In this document: in pieces, positions 37,376 through 46,333 of the stretch
Layout: each line of letters begins with the position of its first letter
Position numbering within the stretch: the stretch's first letter is position 1
Source: Bacteroidaceae bacterium
GTDB taxonomy: Bacteria > Bacteroidota > Bacteroidia > Bacteroidales > Bacteroidaceae
Direction of reading: 5' to 3'
DNA: 64,000 nucleotides
Assembly: GCA_902362595.1 (NCBI GenBank)
Contig: CABIXF010000019.1
Coordinates: 1-64,000, forward strand
Notes under the pieces: generated by a model
Seen by the model: only the letters and a program-made list of their open reading frames with translations
What the model was told of the DNA's origin: nothing
Database searches by the model: none
Position numbers and translations under genes: made by a program

Positions 37376-38522
37376 TTGCGTAAATCTGCGTCGTCTTTAT
37401 GCTCTTGTGTCCGAGCATGGAGCTGACCGTTTCGATGGGAACACCGTTGGAGAGGAATATCGTCGTGGCTGCCGTGTGGCGGCTCTGATGCCACGTGATA
37501 TGCTTGGTGATGCCGCAACGCTTGGCGACGGCACGGATACCGGCAAGGCACGTGTTATAATGCGGAACGGGAAATATCCTGCCGTCCCCGCACAGTCCCC
37601 GGTATTTGCCGATTATGCGGTTGGCGATGTCGAGCAGGCGGATGTTGGACACCACGCCCGTTTTCTGGCGGTTGATGTTTATCCACTCGTGTTCGTCGAA
37701 GTAGGTGCGGATATTCTCTTCCGTAAGGTTGCGCATATCCGCGAACGACAGCCCCGTGAAGGCGCAGAACAGGTAGAGGTCGCGGTACAATTCCTGTTTG
37801 GCGTTTTTCAGTTTCCCCTCCATCAGCAGGCGGATCTCATCTTTGGTCAGGAAACTGCGTGTTGTTTCCTCCTTCTTGATTTCATACTCGCGGAACGGGT
37901 CGCGCGTCAGCCACTCGTTGTTGATGGCGATGAATACCATCGTCCGTAACGGGCAGACGTACAGCCACACGGTATTGGTGCAGCAGTGCTTGTCCGTGCG
38001 CAGGAACATCTCGAAGTCGGAGATGAAAGCCGGGGTAAGCTCTTTTAGGGCGATGTCCTTCACATGGTAGCGGATGTCGAGGAACTCTTGCATGTGCTTG
38101 TAAACGGTGCGGTACTTCAGCAGCGTGCCTTTGGCTTTCATGCCTGCCTCCACCTGCTTCTCGTAGTCCTCGTTGTGCTGGCGGAACACCTGCATCAGCG
38201 TGTGGTAGCGGTGTTCCAGTCCGAGAAAGGCGTTCTTCACCTTCTCCGCCGTGACGAAGTTGTCACGCTCCATGATTTCCTGATAATGCCTGTTGATGCG
38301 TACCCGCATCTTGTCAAGCATACGGTTCGTTTCGAGTGCCGCCGTGCTTCTGCCCGTGACACGTCCACCTTTGGTGTCCCACAGTTTCGGATCGACAGTC
38401 AGTTTGCAGCTGAACTGTGTCTGGCTGCCGTCCACCGTGATGCGTCCCATGACGGGAACTGTCCCGTCCTTTTTCACTACCTGACGCTTGAGGTAGTAGA
38501 TTACTGAAAATGTACTCTTCAT
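37376..38522 (-). pseudogene. IntDOT-like tyrosine integrase, interrupted by the intron
   Basis: Site-specific recombinase of a Bacteroides conjugative or mobilisable element. From ATG 38522 about 382 residues remain: an N-terminal arm-binding domain, a core-binding SAM-like domain, and the catalytic domain with AFTGLSFADMRNL, HQSRHTAATT and MLGHKSIKTTQIYA. In place of the first catalytic Arg there is Ser (TGLS), as I recall for IntDOT. The intron enters just after the catalytic Tyr and the next Ala, so roughly 20-30 C-terminal residues are missing; reading into the intron adds SAPRLVA and a stop at 37353. Splicing would now join it to regulator sequence, not to its own 3' end. Confidence 0.88.
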
Positions 38523-38542
38523 TGTCCTTAATTTTTGGGTTT

Positions 38543-38550
38543 CAAAATTA
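38543..38550 (-). promoter_or_regulatory. Probable -7 element for the integrase
   Basis: The minus strand reads TAATTTTG, matching TAnnTTTG, 21 bases upstream of the ATG at 38522. Confidence 0.5.
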
Positions 38551-38842
38551 GTTGGTGAAGAGTCCGGTGTTGGTACGCAAAACGGGGAGGAACGGCGCAA
38601 TCTTTTTCCGTAACCTGATTTTTCGCATGAGTTATGGATAACTCACTATTCCTTAGAGCCTTGTTTCGCTATTCGTACCCGTTTGTCGCATTTTCGGGCA
38701 TGGTTACGAACAAGTAACGTAGCGGCGTCAGGATTTGGCTTCGGCAGGGATTGTAATGGCTTCACGGATTATCGCCACTTCAACCAAAACCCTTGTAACT
38801 CAATTCTATCACTATATCTTTCCGCATTTCACTTTTTTGTAG
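38551..38842. other. Probable end of the integrated element
   Basis: About 290 bases between the integrase promoter and aroA without a gene. It holds a palindrome GAGTTAT-GG-ATAACTC (38629-38644), which could be a protein-binding site. By analogy with related elements the arm sites for the integrase would lie here, but I cannot identify them. Confidence 0.5.
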
Positions 38843-38851
38843 TAACTTTGC
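38842..38851. other. Candidate attachment site
   Basis: GTAACTTTGC fits the GTANNTTTGC core recalled for CTnDOT-type integration targets. It lies about 320 bases from an IntDOT-like integrase and overlaps the promoter of aroA. The same consensus also fits ordinary Bacteroides promoters, so this is suggestive only; the partner site is not in the window. Confidence 0.45.
38843..38850 (+). promoter_or_regulatory. Probable -7 element for aroA
   Basis: TAACTTTG matches TAnnTTTG and lies 23 bases upstream of the aroA ATG. Confidence 0.55.
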
Positions 38852-38872
38852 GATTCAAAGATTTGATTCAAC

Positions 38873-40105
38873 ATGAAGTGCATAACCATCACCCCTCCGG
38901 ACCACATACAGGCTACCATTCAGTTGCCTTCCTCCAAAAGTATCTGCAACCGGGCACTGATTATTCATGCACTGGCTCACAGTCAGTGTAAACTGGAGAA
39001 CTTGTCCGACTGCGACGATACGCATGTCATGACCGAAGCGCTGGCTCACATGCCGGAAGTGATTGACATCATGGCGGCGGGAACTGCCATGCGTTTTCTG
39101 ACCGCTTATCTTTCCGTTACCCCCGGCACCCATATCCTGACCGGTACGGAACGGATGCGGCAACGCCCCATCCAGATTCTGGTGGAGGCCCTGCGAAGTT
39201 TGGGAGCGGACATCGCATACGTGGAGAACGAAGGCTATCCTCCCTTGAAGATTTCCGGACGAACGTTGAAAGGAAATTGTCTGACTCTTCCGGGAAACGT
39301 GAGTTCCCAATACATCTCGGCCTTGCTGATGATTGGCCCGATGCTGGAGAAAGGACTGGACCTGACCCTCAGCGGGGAAATCGTATCACGCCCCTACATC
39401 AACCTGACACTGAAAGTGATGCGGGATTTCGGAGCAGAAGTGGAATGGACTTCCGATTGCAGCCTTCATGTAGCTCCTGTTGCTTATCAGGCTTTACCTT
39501 ATTATATAGAAAGCGACTGGAGTGCGTCATCCTACTGGTATGAGATTGTAGCCTTGTCAACAAAGGACGCCACGGTGAGCCTCCCGGGACTTTTCGCACA
39601 GAGTCCGCAGGGTGATTCCAAGGTAGCGGAACTGTTCGAACAGCTGGGCGTGGGCACGAAAAGAGAAGGACAGACTGTCACGCTCTACCAGACACATTCT
39701 TGCGTGAAACACTTGGAGTACAATTTTGTGAACCAGCCCGACCTGGCACAGACTTTCGTGGTCACTTGTGCCATGCTGGGAGTCACTTTCCGCTTTTCGG
39801 GACTGCAAAGCCTGAAAATCAAGGAAACTGACCGCATGGCGGCCTTAATCGCAGAAATGCGCAAACTGGGCTACGTGCTGGAAGAGAGCGAAGGTTCTAT
39901 ACTTTCCTGGACGGGCAAACGGTGCGAACCGCAAAACCCACCTGTCATCGACACGTACGAAGACCATCGCATGGCCATGGCCTTTGCACCGGCAGTCTTG
40001 CGCCAAGGCACGCTGTGTGTGCGCAACCCACAGGTAGTCTCCAAATCATATCCCCGGTTCTGGGAAGATTTGCAGCAGGCAGGTTTTCATCTTACTCAAA
40101 ACTGA
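38873..40105 (+). CDS. aroA: 3-phosphoshikimate 1-carboxyvinyltransferase (EPSP synthase)
   Basis: Sixth step of the shikimate pathway, adding enolpyruvyl from PEP to shikimate-3-phosphate. The 410-residue product has the N-terminal LPSSKSICNRALI, GTAMRFLTAYL in place of the common GNAGTxxR loop, GNVSSQYISALL, and KIKETDRMAAL and EDHRMAMAF near the C-terminus with the catalytic Asp-Glu residues. It is somewhat shorter than the usual 427 residues. It heads a rightward run aroA, small membrane protein, ABC permease. Confidence 0.94.
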   Translation: MKCITITPPDHIQATIQLPSSKSICNRALIIHALAHSQCKLENLSDCDDTHVMTEALAHMPEVIDIMAAGTAMRFLTAYLSVTPGTHILTGTERMRQRPIQILVEALRSLGADIAYVENEGYPPLKISGRTLKGNCLTLPGNVSSQYISALLMIGPMLEKGLDLTLSGEIVSRPYINLTLKVMRDFGAEVEWTSDCSLHVAPVAYQALPYYIESDWSASSYWYEIVALSTKDATVSLPGLFAQSPQGDSKVAELFEQLGVGTKREGQTVTLYQTHSCVKHLEYNFVNQPDLAQTFVVTCAMLGVTFRFSGLQSLKIKETDRMAALIAEMRKLGYVLEESEGSILSWTGKRCEPQNPPVIDTYEDHRMAMAFAPAVLRQGTLCVRNPQVVSKSYPRFWEDLQQAGFHLTQN

Positions 40106-40112
40106 TTGTATC

Positions 40113-40532
40113 ATGTGGATTTTAGTCATCATATTAATTGGAGTCGTTCTCTTCGGACTGGTGGCCGGATACTTTTATAACCGTTCCGTGCAAAAGAAGA
40201 TTGACCGCGGAGAACTGACGGAAGCCCCGGAAGTCAAGACAGTGGACGGGGAATGCTGCGGACAGCATCAGGTCTGCGAAAAAGAAAGTCTGCTGGCAGC
40301 CGTCAGCAAAAAGATTGAGTATTACGACGACGAAGAACTGGACCGCTTCAAGGGTCATCCGTCGGATACCTATACGGAAGAAGAGATTGATGAATTCCGG
40401 GAAATCATGTACACCATGAAAGAAGAGGAAGTGGCCGGATGGTGCCGCAGCCTGCAGCTCCGTGGCGTGGAAATTCCCGATGAACTGAAAGACGAGTTGT
40501 TCCTGATAGTCGGAGAACGCCGTTTCCATTAA
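40113..40532 (+). CDS. Small membrane-anchored protein of unknown function
   Basis: A 139-residue protein with one N-terminal membrane helix (about 2-22), a basic region, then an acidic soluble part with a CCGQHQVC motif near 49-56 and DDEELDRFKGHPSDTYTEEEIDEF. The motif resembles a metal- or disulfide-binding cluster but I do not recognise the family. It lies seven bases after aroA and 17 bases before the metal permease gene, so it is probably co-transcribed with both. Confidence 0.75.
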   Translation: MWILVIILIGVVLFGLVAGYFYNRSVQKKIDRGELTEAPEVKTVDGECCGQHQVCEKESLLAAVSKKIEYYDDEELDRFKGHPSDTYTEEEIDEFREIMYTMKEEEVAGWCRSLQLRGVEIPDELKDELFLIVGERRFH

Positions 40533-40549
40533 CCCTCCCTCACTTGCCC

Positions 40550-41371
40550 ATGAATATCCTCGAATTGTTGCATTATACTTTTTTCCAGCATGCCCTGCTG
40601 GGTAGTCTTTTTGCCAGCATTGCCTGCGGCATCATCGGTACGTACATCGTAACGCGAAGGCTGGTATTCATCAGCGGGGGTATCACGCATGCCTCGTTCG
40701 GAGGTATCGGTATCGGACTCTACGCCGGTATCTCACCGATTCTGAGTGCGGCTATATTCTCGGTGCTGTCGGCCTTCGGCGTGGAATGGCTCAGCAAACG
40801 CAGCGACATGCGGGAAGACTCGGCCATCGCCGTGTTCTGGACATTCGGCATGGCGGTGGGTATCATCTTCAGCTTTCTGGCCCCCGGATTTACGCCCGAC
40901 CTTTCTTCGTTCCTGTTCGGTAACATCCTGACCATCACGCAAGCAGACATTCTTCTACTGGTGATATTGAGCCTGACACTCATCGTCTTTTTCACCTTGT
41001 TTCTCCGGCCTATCACGGCCATTGCCTTCGACCGGGAATTTGCCCGTTCCCAGCGCATTCCCGTGAGCGCCTTCGAATATACCCTGATGGCTTTCATCTC
41101 ACTGACCATCGTGGCCTGCCTCCGGATGGTGGGTATCGTATTGGCCATTTCCCTGCTGACCCTTCCGCAGATGACGGCCAACCTCTTTACGTACAGCTTC
41201 AAACGTATCATCTGGCTTTCCATCGGCATCGGTTACCTGGGATGCTTGGGCGGCCTGCTGCTGTCTTATCAACTGCGGGTGCCTTCGGGAGCGGCCATCA
41301 TTTTCGTGTCCATCCTCATTTATGTAGGAGCTAAATTATTTTGCATGCTCCGCAAAAAACGGATGAACTGA
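40550..41371 (+). CDS. Metal ABC transporter permease (ZnuB/MntB type)
   Basis: Membrane component of an ABC-3 family importer for zinc, manganese or iron. The 273-residue product has about eight membrane helices, SLFASIACGIIGTYIVTRRLVFISGG near the start and HASFGGIGIGLY, and CLRMVGIVLAISLLTLPQMTA, all typical of the family. No ATPase or binding-protein gene is next to it, so partners must be encoded elsewhere. I chose ATG 40550; a TTG two codons earlier is possible. Confidence 0.9.
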   Translation: MNILELLHYTFFQHALLGSLFASIACGIIGTYIVTRRLVFISGGITHASFGGIGIGLYAGISPILSAAIFSVLSAFGVEWLSKRSDMREDSAIAVFWTFGMAVGIIFSFLAPGFTPDLSSFLFGNILTITQADILLLVILSLTLIVFFTLFLRPITAIAFDREFARSQRIPVSAFEYTLMAFISLTIVACLRMVGIVLAISLLTLPQMTANLFTYSFKRIIWLSIGIGYLGCLGGLLLSYQLRVPSGAAIIFVSILIYVGAKLFCMLRKKRMN

Positions 41372-41384
41372 GGGAGATTTATCC

Positions 41385-41392
41385 TAATTTTG
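41385..41392 (+). promoter_or_regulatory. Probable -7 element for tsaE
   Basis: TAATTTTG matches TAnnTTTG and lies 34 bases upstream of the tsaE ATG. Confidence 0.5.
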
Positions 41393-41426
41393 TAACAAAA
41401 GAATTCAAGTTAAAAAACCACAGTAT

Positions 41427-41855
41427 ATGGAAACTAAAATTGATTCACTGGAAAACATCCACGAAGCTGCCAAAAAGTTTATCGCAGCCATGGGTGACAA
41501 CACGGTTTTTGCCTTCTATGGAAAAATGGGGGCAGGAAAGACAACTTTTATCAAGGCCGTATGCGAAGAACTGGGTGTGACGGATGTCATCAACTCACCG
41601 ACATTCGCCATTGTCAACGAATACCGCTCCGATGAAAACGGAGAGCTGATTTATCACTTCGACTTCTACCGCATCAAGAAACTGGAAGAAGTGTACGACA
41701 TGGGTTATGAAGACTACTTCTACAGCGGCGCACTCTGCTTCATCGAATGGCCGGAACTGATTGAAGAACTGCTTCCGGGCGATGCGGTCAGCGTACACAT
41801 CGACGAAAACGAAGACGGTACCCGCACGGTACGCTTCGACGAGAACAACGATTAA
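41427..41855 (+). CDS. tsaE: tRNA threonylcarbamoyladenosine biosynthesis ATPase TsaE
   Basis: ATPase that supports the TsaBD complex in t6A37 modification of ANN-decoding tRNAs. The 142-residue product has a Walker A motif GKMGAGKTT (32-40), [19 protein letters not shown] and [14 protein letters not shown]. Length matches the family. The next small gene starts two bases after its stop. Confidence 0.95.
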   Translation: METKIDSLENIHEAAKKFIAAMGDNTVFAFYGKMGAGKTTFIKAVCEELGVTDVINSPTFAIVNEYRSDENGELIYHFDFYRIKKLEEVYDMGYEDYFYSGALCFIEWPELIEELLPGDAVSVHIDENEDGTRTVRFDENND

Positions 41856-41856
41856 T

Positions 41857-42078
41857 ATGGAAATACACTATTTCATACAAGCCTTGTTTGTGCTGGTGGG
41901 GCTCTTGTCCTTACTGGCAGCCATCTGCAACTGGAACTGGTTCTTCACGGCACAAAACACACAGTTTATCGTAAGAAATGTAGGACGGAAACAAGCCCGC
42001 TGGTTCTATGCATTGATTGGCCTACTGATGATAGGTACAGGCGTATTCTTTTTCCTGTCCATTCAGGGAATGGTGTAA
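41857..42078 (+). CDS. Small two-helix membrane protein, possibly Imm17-like
   Basis: A 73-residue protein with two hydrophobic helices (about 6-26 and 48-68) joined by NWNWFFTAQNTQFIVRNVGR. The NWxWFF and GRxxAR pattern between two helices resembles what I recall of the Imm17 family of predicted polymorphic-toxin immunity proteins, but no toxin gene is nearby and the match is from memory. It begins two bases after the tsaE stop, so translation may be coupled. Confidence 0.65.
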   Translation: MEIHYFIQALFVLVGLLSLLAAICNWNWFFTAQNTQFIVRNVGRKQARWFYALIGLLMIGTGVFFFLSIQGMV

Positions 42079-42094
42079 AACGAACAGAGTTTTC

Positions 42095-42136
42095 AACAGC
42101 TTGTTAATAACTTCGACAGGTTATTAACAGGCTGTT
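42095..42136. terminator. Hairpin between convergent genes
   Basis: AACAGC plus GTTAATAAC on the left (42095-42111) pair with GTTATTAAC plus GCTGTT on the right (42120-42136), followed by TTGTTTTCC. A terminator for the small protein gene and, by symmetry, for rnhB. Confidence 0.7.
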
Positions 42137-42150
42137 TTGTTTTCCACACC

Positions 42151-42753
42151 TCAAAAATCGAAGGAAAGCTGGCCGTCGCCCAGCAAATTGAAGCTCATGC
42201 GATGATAGGGAGAAGTGCCGTAAGCGGCAATGGCGGCACGGTGTTTTTTGGTGGGATACCCCTTGTTGCTCTTCCAGTCGTACATGGGGTATTCTTCGTG
42301 CAAACGGTTCATGTAATCGTCACGATAGGTCTTTGCCAGAATGGAAGCCGCCGCAATGGACAGGTATTTCCCATCTCCTTTTACAATAGTGGTATGCGGG
42401 ATACCGGGGTAAGGATTGAAGCGGTTACCGTCAATCAACAGGTGCTGAGGAACCACCTTCAACTGGGCAATGGCTCTGTGCATAGCCAGGAAAGAAGCGT
42501 TCAGGATGTTGATTTTATCAATCTCTTCCGGCGATACCACGCCTACAGCCCAAGCCGTGGCTTCCTGCTCAATGACCGTACGCAATTCATAACGCTGTTT
42601 CTCCGTCAGTTTCTTGGAATCGTTCAGCAACTCATTGCGAAATCCTGGAGGCAGAACAACAGCTGCCGCATAGACCGCTCCAGCCAGACACCCACGTCCA
42701 GCCTCATCACATCCGGCCTCAATGAATTCTTTATGCAAATAGGGTAACAGCAT
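42151..42753 (-). CDS. rnhB: Ribonuclease HII
   Basis: Cuts the RNA strand at single ribonucleotides in DNA and in RNA-DNA hybrids. The 200-residue product has [12 protein letters not shown] near 12-23 with the first two acidic residues, the next acidic residue in LLIDGNRF, and [21 protein letters not shown] with the final Asp region. I chose ATG 42753 because it is preceded by a clear AAGGAGG; the frame could extend 16 codons further. Confidence 0.95.
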   Translation of the reverse strand: MLLPYLHKEFIEAGCDEAGRGCLAGAVYAAAVVLPPGFRNELLNDSKKLTEKQRYELRTVIEQEATAWAVGVVSPEEIDKINILNASFLAMHRAIAQLKVVPQHLLIDGNRFNPYPGIPHTTIVKGDGKYLSIAAASILAKTYRDDYMNRLHEEYPMYDWKSNKGYPTKKHRAAIAAYGTSPYHRMSFNLLGDGQLSFDF

Positions 42754-42778
42754 ATCTACCTCCTTTTTTTTCGGACTG

Positions 42779-42786
42779 CAAAGGTA
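42779..42786 (-). promoter_or_regulatory. Probable -7 element for rnhB
   Basis: The minus strand reads TACCTTTG, matching TAnnTTTG, 26 bases upstream of the ATG at 42753. Confidence 0.5.
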
Positions 42787-42885
42787 GTACATTTTTCCCA
42801 ACCTGCCGCTTCTGGAAAACAGAAGTTATCCCGAGGTTATCCACCGATTTTCGAACGGACATGACAGGATGTAACAGAAGATTCG

Positions 42886-42893
42886 TATCTTTG
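42886..42893 (+). promoter_or_regulatory. Probable -7 element for the DUF3109 gene
   Basis: TATCTTTG matches TAnnTTTG and lies 21 bases upstream of the ATG at 42914. Confidence 0.55.
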
Positions 42894-42913
42894 CAGCATT
42901 AAAGAATAAACCT

Positions 42914-43495
42914 ATGGTACAGATTGATGATGTAATAGTGAGCCTGGACGTATTCCGGGAAAAGTTCTTGTGCGACTTGAATGCCTGCAAAGGAGAATGC
43001 TGCATCGAAGGAGATGCCGGTGCTCCCGTAGAGCTGGAAGAAGTGGAAAAACTGGAAGAAGTGCTTCCCGTGATATGGGACAGCCTTTCGCCGGAAGCAC
43101 AGGAAGTCATCAACCGCCAAGGTGTGGTCTATACGGACCAAGACGGTGACCTGGTTACTTCCATCGTCAACGGGAAAGACTGCGTATTTACCTGCTACGA
43201 TGAAAAAGGCTTTTGCTACTGTGCCATTGAAAAAGCATTCCGTGAAGGGAAATGCAACTTCTACAAACCGATTTCCTGTCACCTCTACCCCATCCGGGTC
43301 AGCGACTACGGACCTTACAAAGCTTTGAATTACCACCGTTGGGACGTATGCAAGGCTGCCGTGTTACTGGGAAAGAAGGAAAACCTTCCTGTCTACAAAT
43401 TTCTGAAAGAACCACTGATACGGAAATTCGGATCAGACTGGTATGAGGAGCTGGAAAACGTCGCCAAGGAATTAGAGGCCCAGCATTTGATTTAA
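42914..43495 (+). CDS. DUF3109 cysteine-cluster protein
   Basis: A 193-residue cytoplasmic protein related to the YkgJ-type zinc- or iron-chelating family. It has a cysteine cluster CDLNACKGECC at about 16-26 and a second one CVFTCYDEKGFCYC-AIEKAF with Cys in REGKCNFYKPISCHLYPIR. The function is unknown. It has its own promoter and a hairpin terminator, so it is probably a single-gene unit. Confidence 0.85.
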   Translation: MVQIDDVIVSLDVFREKFLCDLNACKGECCIEGDAGAPVELEEVEKLEEVLPVIWDSLSPEAQEVINRQGVVYTDQDGDLVTSIVNGKDCVFTCYDEKGFCYCAIEKAFREGKCNFYKPISCHLYPIRVSDYGPYKALNYHRWDVCKAAVLLGKKENLPVYKFLKEPLIRKFGSDWYEELENVAKELEAQHLI

Positions 43496-43505
43496 ATCGA
43501 TAAAT

Positions 43506-43546
43506 AATCCCGCCACAGAATTTCCAAAGATACCTGTAGCGGGATT
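43506..43546. terminator. Hairpin between DUF3109 and the lipoprotein gene
   Basis: AATCCCGC (43506-43513) pairs with GCGGGATT (43539-43546), extended by ACAG/CTGT with one mismatch. It lies between convergent genes and is followed by TTTGCCG and CTTTTATT. Confidence 0.7.
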
Positions 43547-43556
43547 TTGCCGTCTT

Positions 43557-44927
43557 TTATTTTGTCTTTTTCACGTAAACTCTCTTCACCAGGCGCAAGG
43601 CATATTCCACCGTAGCCCCTGAACTGAGAATTTTATTATTATAAAAGCAAAAGGTAGATTTACAATCATTGCATAGATAGCGACAATCATATTTATTGAA
43701 AGCATCCAGTCCATTTTTCCTGAGCATCTCACTAAGCGACACGATTGTAGAACTGTATTGTTCCCGAAACTCCTTGGCTTCTTCCGTAGTAAAAGTGCGC
43801 CAACCGCGAATGCCATCTTCCTCATACGAAGTACAAATAGAAGCAGCCTCAGCCTTTTTTACCAGCCACTGACGAGGAGACACCAGAGTAGCAACTACTG
43901 CTTCGCCCGACAAGGGTTCTGCCTTCCACACAAAGAAAGGCCCCCATATACTCTCACTTTCCGGCAACTGAGTAGCCGTAATCACTTCCGTATCCTCATC
44001 TGTAACGGTATCTCCACTTCCGCCCGTTTCTCCTTTATCCGGCTGTTCGGGCTTTGGGTCTTCCCAACCCTCCTCCTGTGTCATGTTTTCAAACGGAAAT
44101 TCCACAGAGACTTCCGGGGTCCATCCTTCTATCTGTGAGTGTCCTCCCAATGACACATTGCCATCTCCCGTACTGACCAGCCGATAGGGCTTTCCTGCTT
44201 CCAACGGACAATTAAAGAAATATCCATACGTCGTTTCTCCCGATACGGTGGTAACATTGACAGAAAGATGGGTCCGTGTACTCTCGGCAGGAAACACATA
44301 AACAGGTCCAGCTTTCCATACTCCTTTTTCATTTCGACATTCCACCGTTGCAAACTGTCCGTCATTGCTCAAGTTTCCTTCCAGAGAAATCCCGGAACTC
44401 ACCGGTGAGATACGTGCCTCTACGGCGATGGCGCCTTCAGGAATTCCACCCAAAGATAAATAAACAGCAGCCACCGCATAAGACATTGATACAGATACCT
44501 TCATATCACTTTTCAGATTGACGATGTTTTTCCCGACCAACAAAGGAACGTCGGCATAATTACCTTGTGAGAAACGAAAAAATTGCTTGGCATCCAACAC
44601 CATTGGAGGTAAGTAGGCAGCAGAAAGCCCGGAAAAAAGAGAAAGTGTATACTCACCACTTTCCTGCTGTACCTCGGGCCATTCCTCCGGAAAGGAAATA
44701 TGTTCTTCACGGGCCAGCTTGCCCTGTTTATCCAGCAAATACATTTCCAAAGGATAAAGTGAAGTAAAAAGATGGGCATTCGACACCTCTACACCCATTT
44801 CATACGGTCCGCCGGCATTTTCTCCACCCGCTTCCTCTTCTACATGATAAGCCCCACATCCTGCACCGAAAAAAGAGCAGCACACTGTGACAAGCATAAA
44901 CAAATAAGTCTGAATACGAAATTCCAT
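43557..44927 (-). CDS. Fimbrillin-like lipoprotein
   Basis: A 456-residue exported protein. The N-terminus is a signal peptide ending in a lipobox-like GAGC (Cys24), so it is probably a surface lipoprotein. The sequence has features of the fimbrillin families of Bacteroidales (Mfa2/FimB or DUF-type tip proteins), such as MSYAVAAVYLSLGG and a beta-rich middle, and an acidic linker (PKPEQPDKGETGGSG) before a C-terminal domain ending in EYALRLVKRVYVKKT. No other fimbrial gene is near, so it is a single gene here. The family call is tentative. Confidence 0.65.
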   Translation of the reverse strand: MEFRIQTYLFMLVTVCCSFFGAGCGAYHVEEEAGGENAGGPYEMGVEVSNAHLFTSLYPLEMYLLDKQGKLAREEHISFPEEWPEVQQESGEYTLSLFSGLSAAYLPPMVLDAKQFFRFSQGNYADVPLLVGKNIVNLKSDMKVSVSMSYAVAAVYLSLGGIPEGAIAVEARISPVSSGISLEGNLSNDGQFATVECRNEKGVWKAGPVYVFPAESTRTHLSVNVTTVSGETTYGYFFNCPLEAGKPYRLVSTGDGNVSLGGHSQIEGWTPEVSVEFPFENMTQEEGWEDPKPEQPDKGETGGSGDTVTDEDTEVITATQLPESESIWGPFFVWKAEPLSGEAVVATLVSPRQWLVKKAEAASICTSYEEDGIRGWRTFTTEEAKEFREQYSSTIVSLSEMLRKNGLDAFNKYDCRYLCNDCKSTFCFYNNKILSSGATVEYALRLVKRVYVKKTK

Positions 44928-44995
44928 AACATTTTTATTTTGAATAACGTATCCAGACTTCTTTGTCCACTTTTTTTCCTTCTAAAAACTACATT

Positions 44996-46333
44996 TTAGA
45001 AATACTTTTCCAATTTCTTGATCATCATTCCCAGACAGAATACCACAACGTGGTCATTTTCCTGAATCATGGTATTACCGGTTACCAATATACCTTCTCC
45101 ATTCCGGATCAATCCTCCGATAGTCGCTCCCTTGGGAAGTCCCAAATCCTTTACAGCCTGCTTGGTTATCTTGGCCCCCGGCTTCACCGTGAACTCGGCC
45201 ACATCTGCATTGGCAAAGGTCAGACATTTCACATTCGACACATCTGCATCAAGCATCATCTGATAAATATGGCTGGCTGCAATAAACTTCTTATTGATGA
45301 CTGTTCCGATATCCAGACTTTCGGCCATACTGATGTAGTCCACGTTTTCTACTTCAGCCACCGTCTTAGTCACTCCCATGCGCTTGGCTGCCAGACATGC
45401 CAGAATATTGGTTTCCGAATTACCGGTCAACGCGACAAAGGCTTCCGTATTCTTGATGCCTTCCTCCAGCAACAGCTGCATATCGCGTCCATCGCCATTA
45501 ATGACCATCACTCCGTCGTCCACCAGTTCCGTCAACCGGTTACAGCGGGCAATATCGCTTTCTATAATTTTAGTCTTCATGTATTCCGGCATGTACTGCA
45601 CGGTACGTACGGCAATCCGGCTTCCTCCCATGATCATCACGTTCCGCACATCGGCCTCATTCTCCTTCCCGGAAATCTTACGGATATAAGGAATGTATTT
45701 CTTCGTAGTCGTAAAATAAACGATATCATTCAACTTTATCACATCGTCTCCACGCGGAATAATGGTTTCATTCCCTCGCTTAATGGCCACGATGTGGAAC
45801 GGTATATTTCGCCCTCCCAGTTCATGCAAAGGTACATTCAGAATTTCTGCCTGTTCACGCAACTTCGTTCCCAAAAGCACCAACGCTCCTCCGGCAAACT
45901 CCCACCACTGACGAATCCAACTCATCTTTACAGCGTCGACAATGTCACGTGCGGCCAGCATTTCCGGATAAATCAAGGAATGAACCCCCAGCTTGGCAAA
46001 AAATTCCTTATGTTTGGGAAGCAGATATTCATAATTGTCTATTCGCGCCACCGTTTTCTTGGCTCCCAGACTGGTAGCAAGCATACACGCCGTCATGTTA
46101 CGGCTTTCATCGGGCATAACCCCGATAAACAAGTCGGCTCCTGCCACTCCGGCCTCTTTCAATCCGTTGATTGACGTCGGCGACAAATTGACAGTCATAA
46201 GGTCCAGGTTGCTTCCCATGGCGCTCAGTTTGCTCTCGTCCTCATCCATCAAGATGATATCCTGCTTCTCACCCGACAGCAGTTTCGCCAGATGGGTACC
46301 TACAGCTCCGGCCCCTGCAATAATAATCTTCAT
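44996..46333 (-). CDS. trkA: Trk potassium uptake regulator TrkA
   Basis: NAD-binding regulator of the TrkH potassium channel. The 445-residue product has two RCK_N domains: the first begins [19 protein letters not shown] and the second contains [18 protein letters not shown], each followed by a C-terminal RCK_C domain (for example [18 protein letters not shown]). This matches full-length TrkA. Its start overlaps the dxs stop by four bases, so the two form a unit. No trkH gene is in the window. Confidence 0.93.
   Translation of the reverse strand: MKIIIAGAGAVGTHLAKLLSGEKQDIILMDEDESKLSAMGSNLDLMTVNLSPTSINGLKEAGVAGADLFIGVMPDESRNMTACMLATSLGAKKTVARIDNYEYLLPKHKEFFAKLGVHSLIYPEMLAARDIVDAVKMSWIRQWWEFAGGALVLLGTKLREQAEILNVPLHELGGRNIPFHIVAIKRGNETIIPRGDDVIKLNDIVYFTTTKKYIPYIRKISGKENEADVRNVMIMGGSRIAVRTVQYMPEYMKTKIIESDIARCNRLTELVDDGVMVINGDGRDMQLLLEEGIKNTEAFVALTGNSETNILACLAAKRMGVTKTVAEVENVDYISMAESLDIGTVINKKFIAASHIYQMMLDADVSNVKCLTFANADVAEFTVKPGAKITKQAVKDLGLPKGATIGGLIRNGEGILVTGNTMIQENDHVVVFCLGMMIKKLEKYF

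Noticed and set aside
44963..46174. A 403-codon plus-strand frame
   Set aside because: It is the shadow of trkA, whose motifs are intact on the minus strand.
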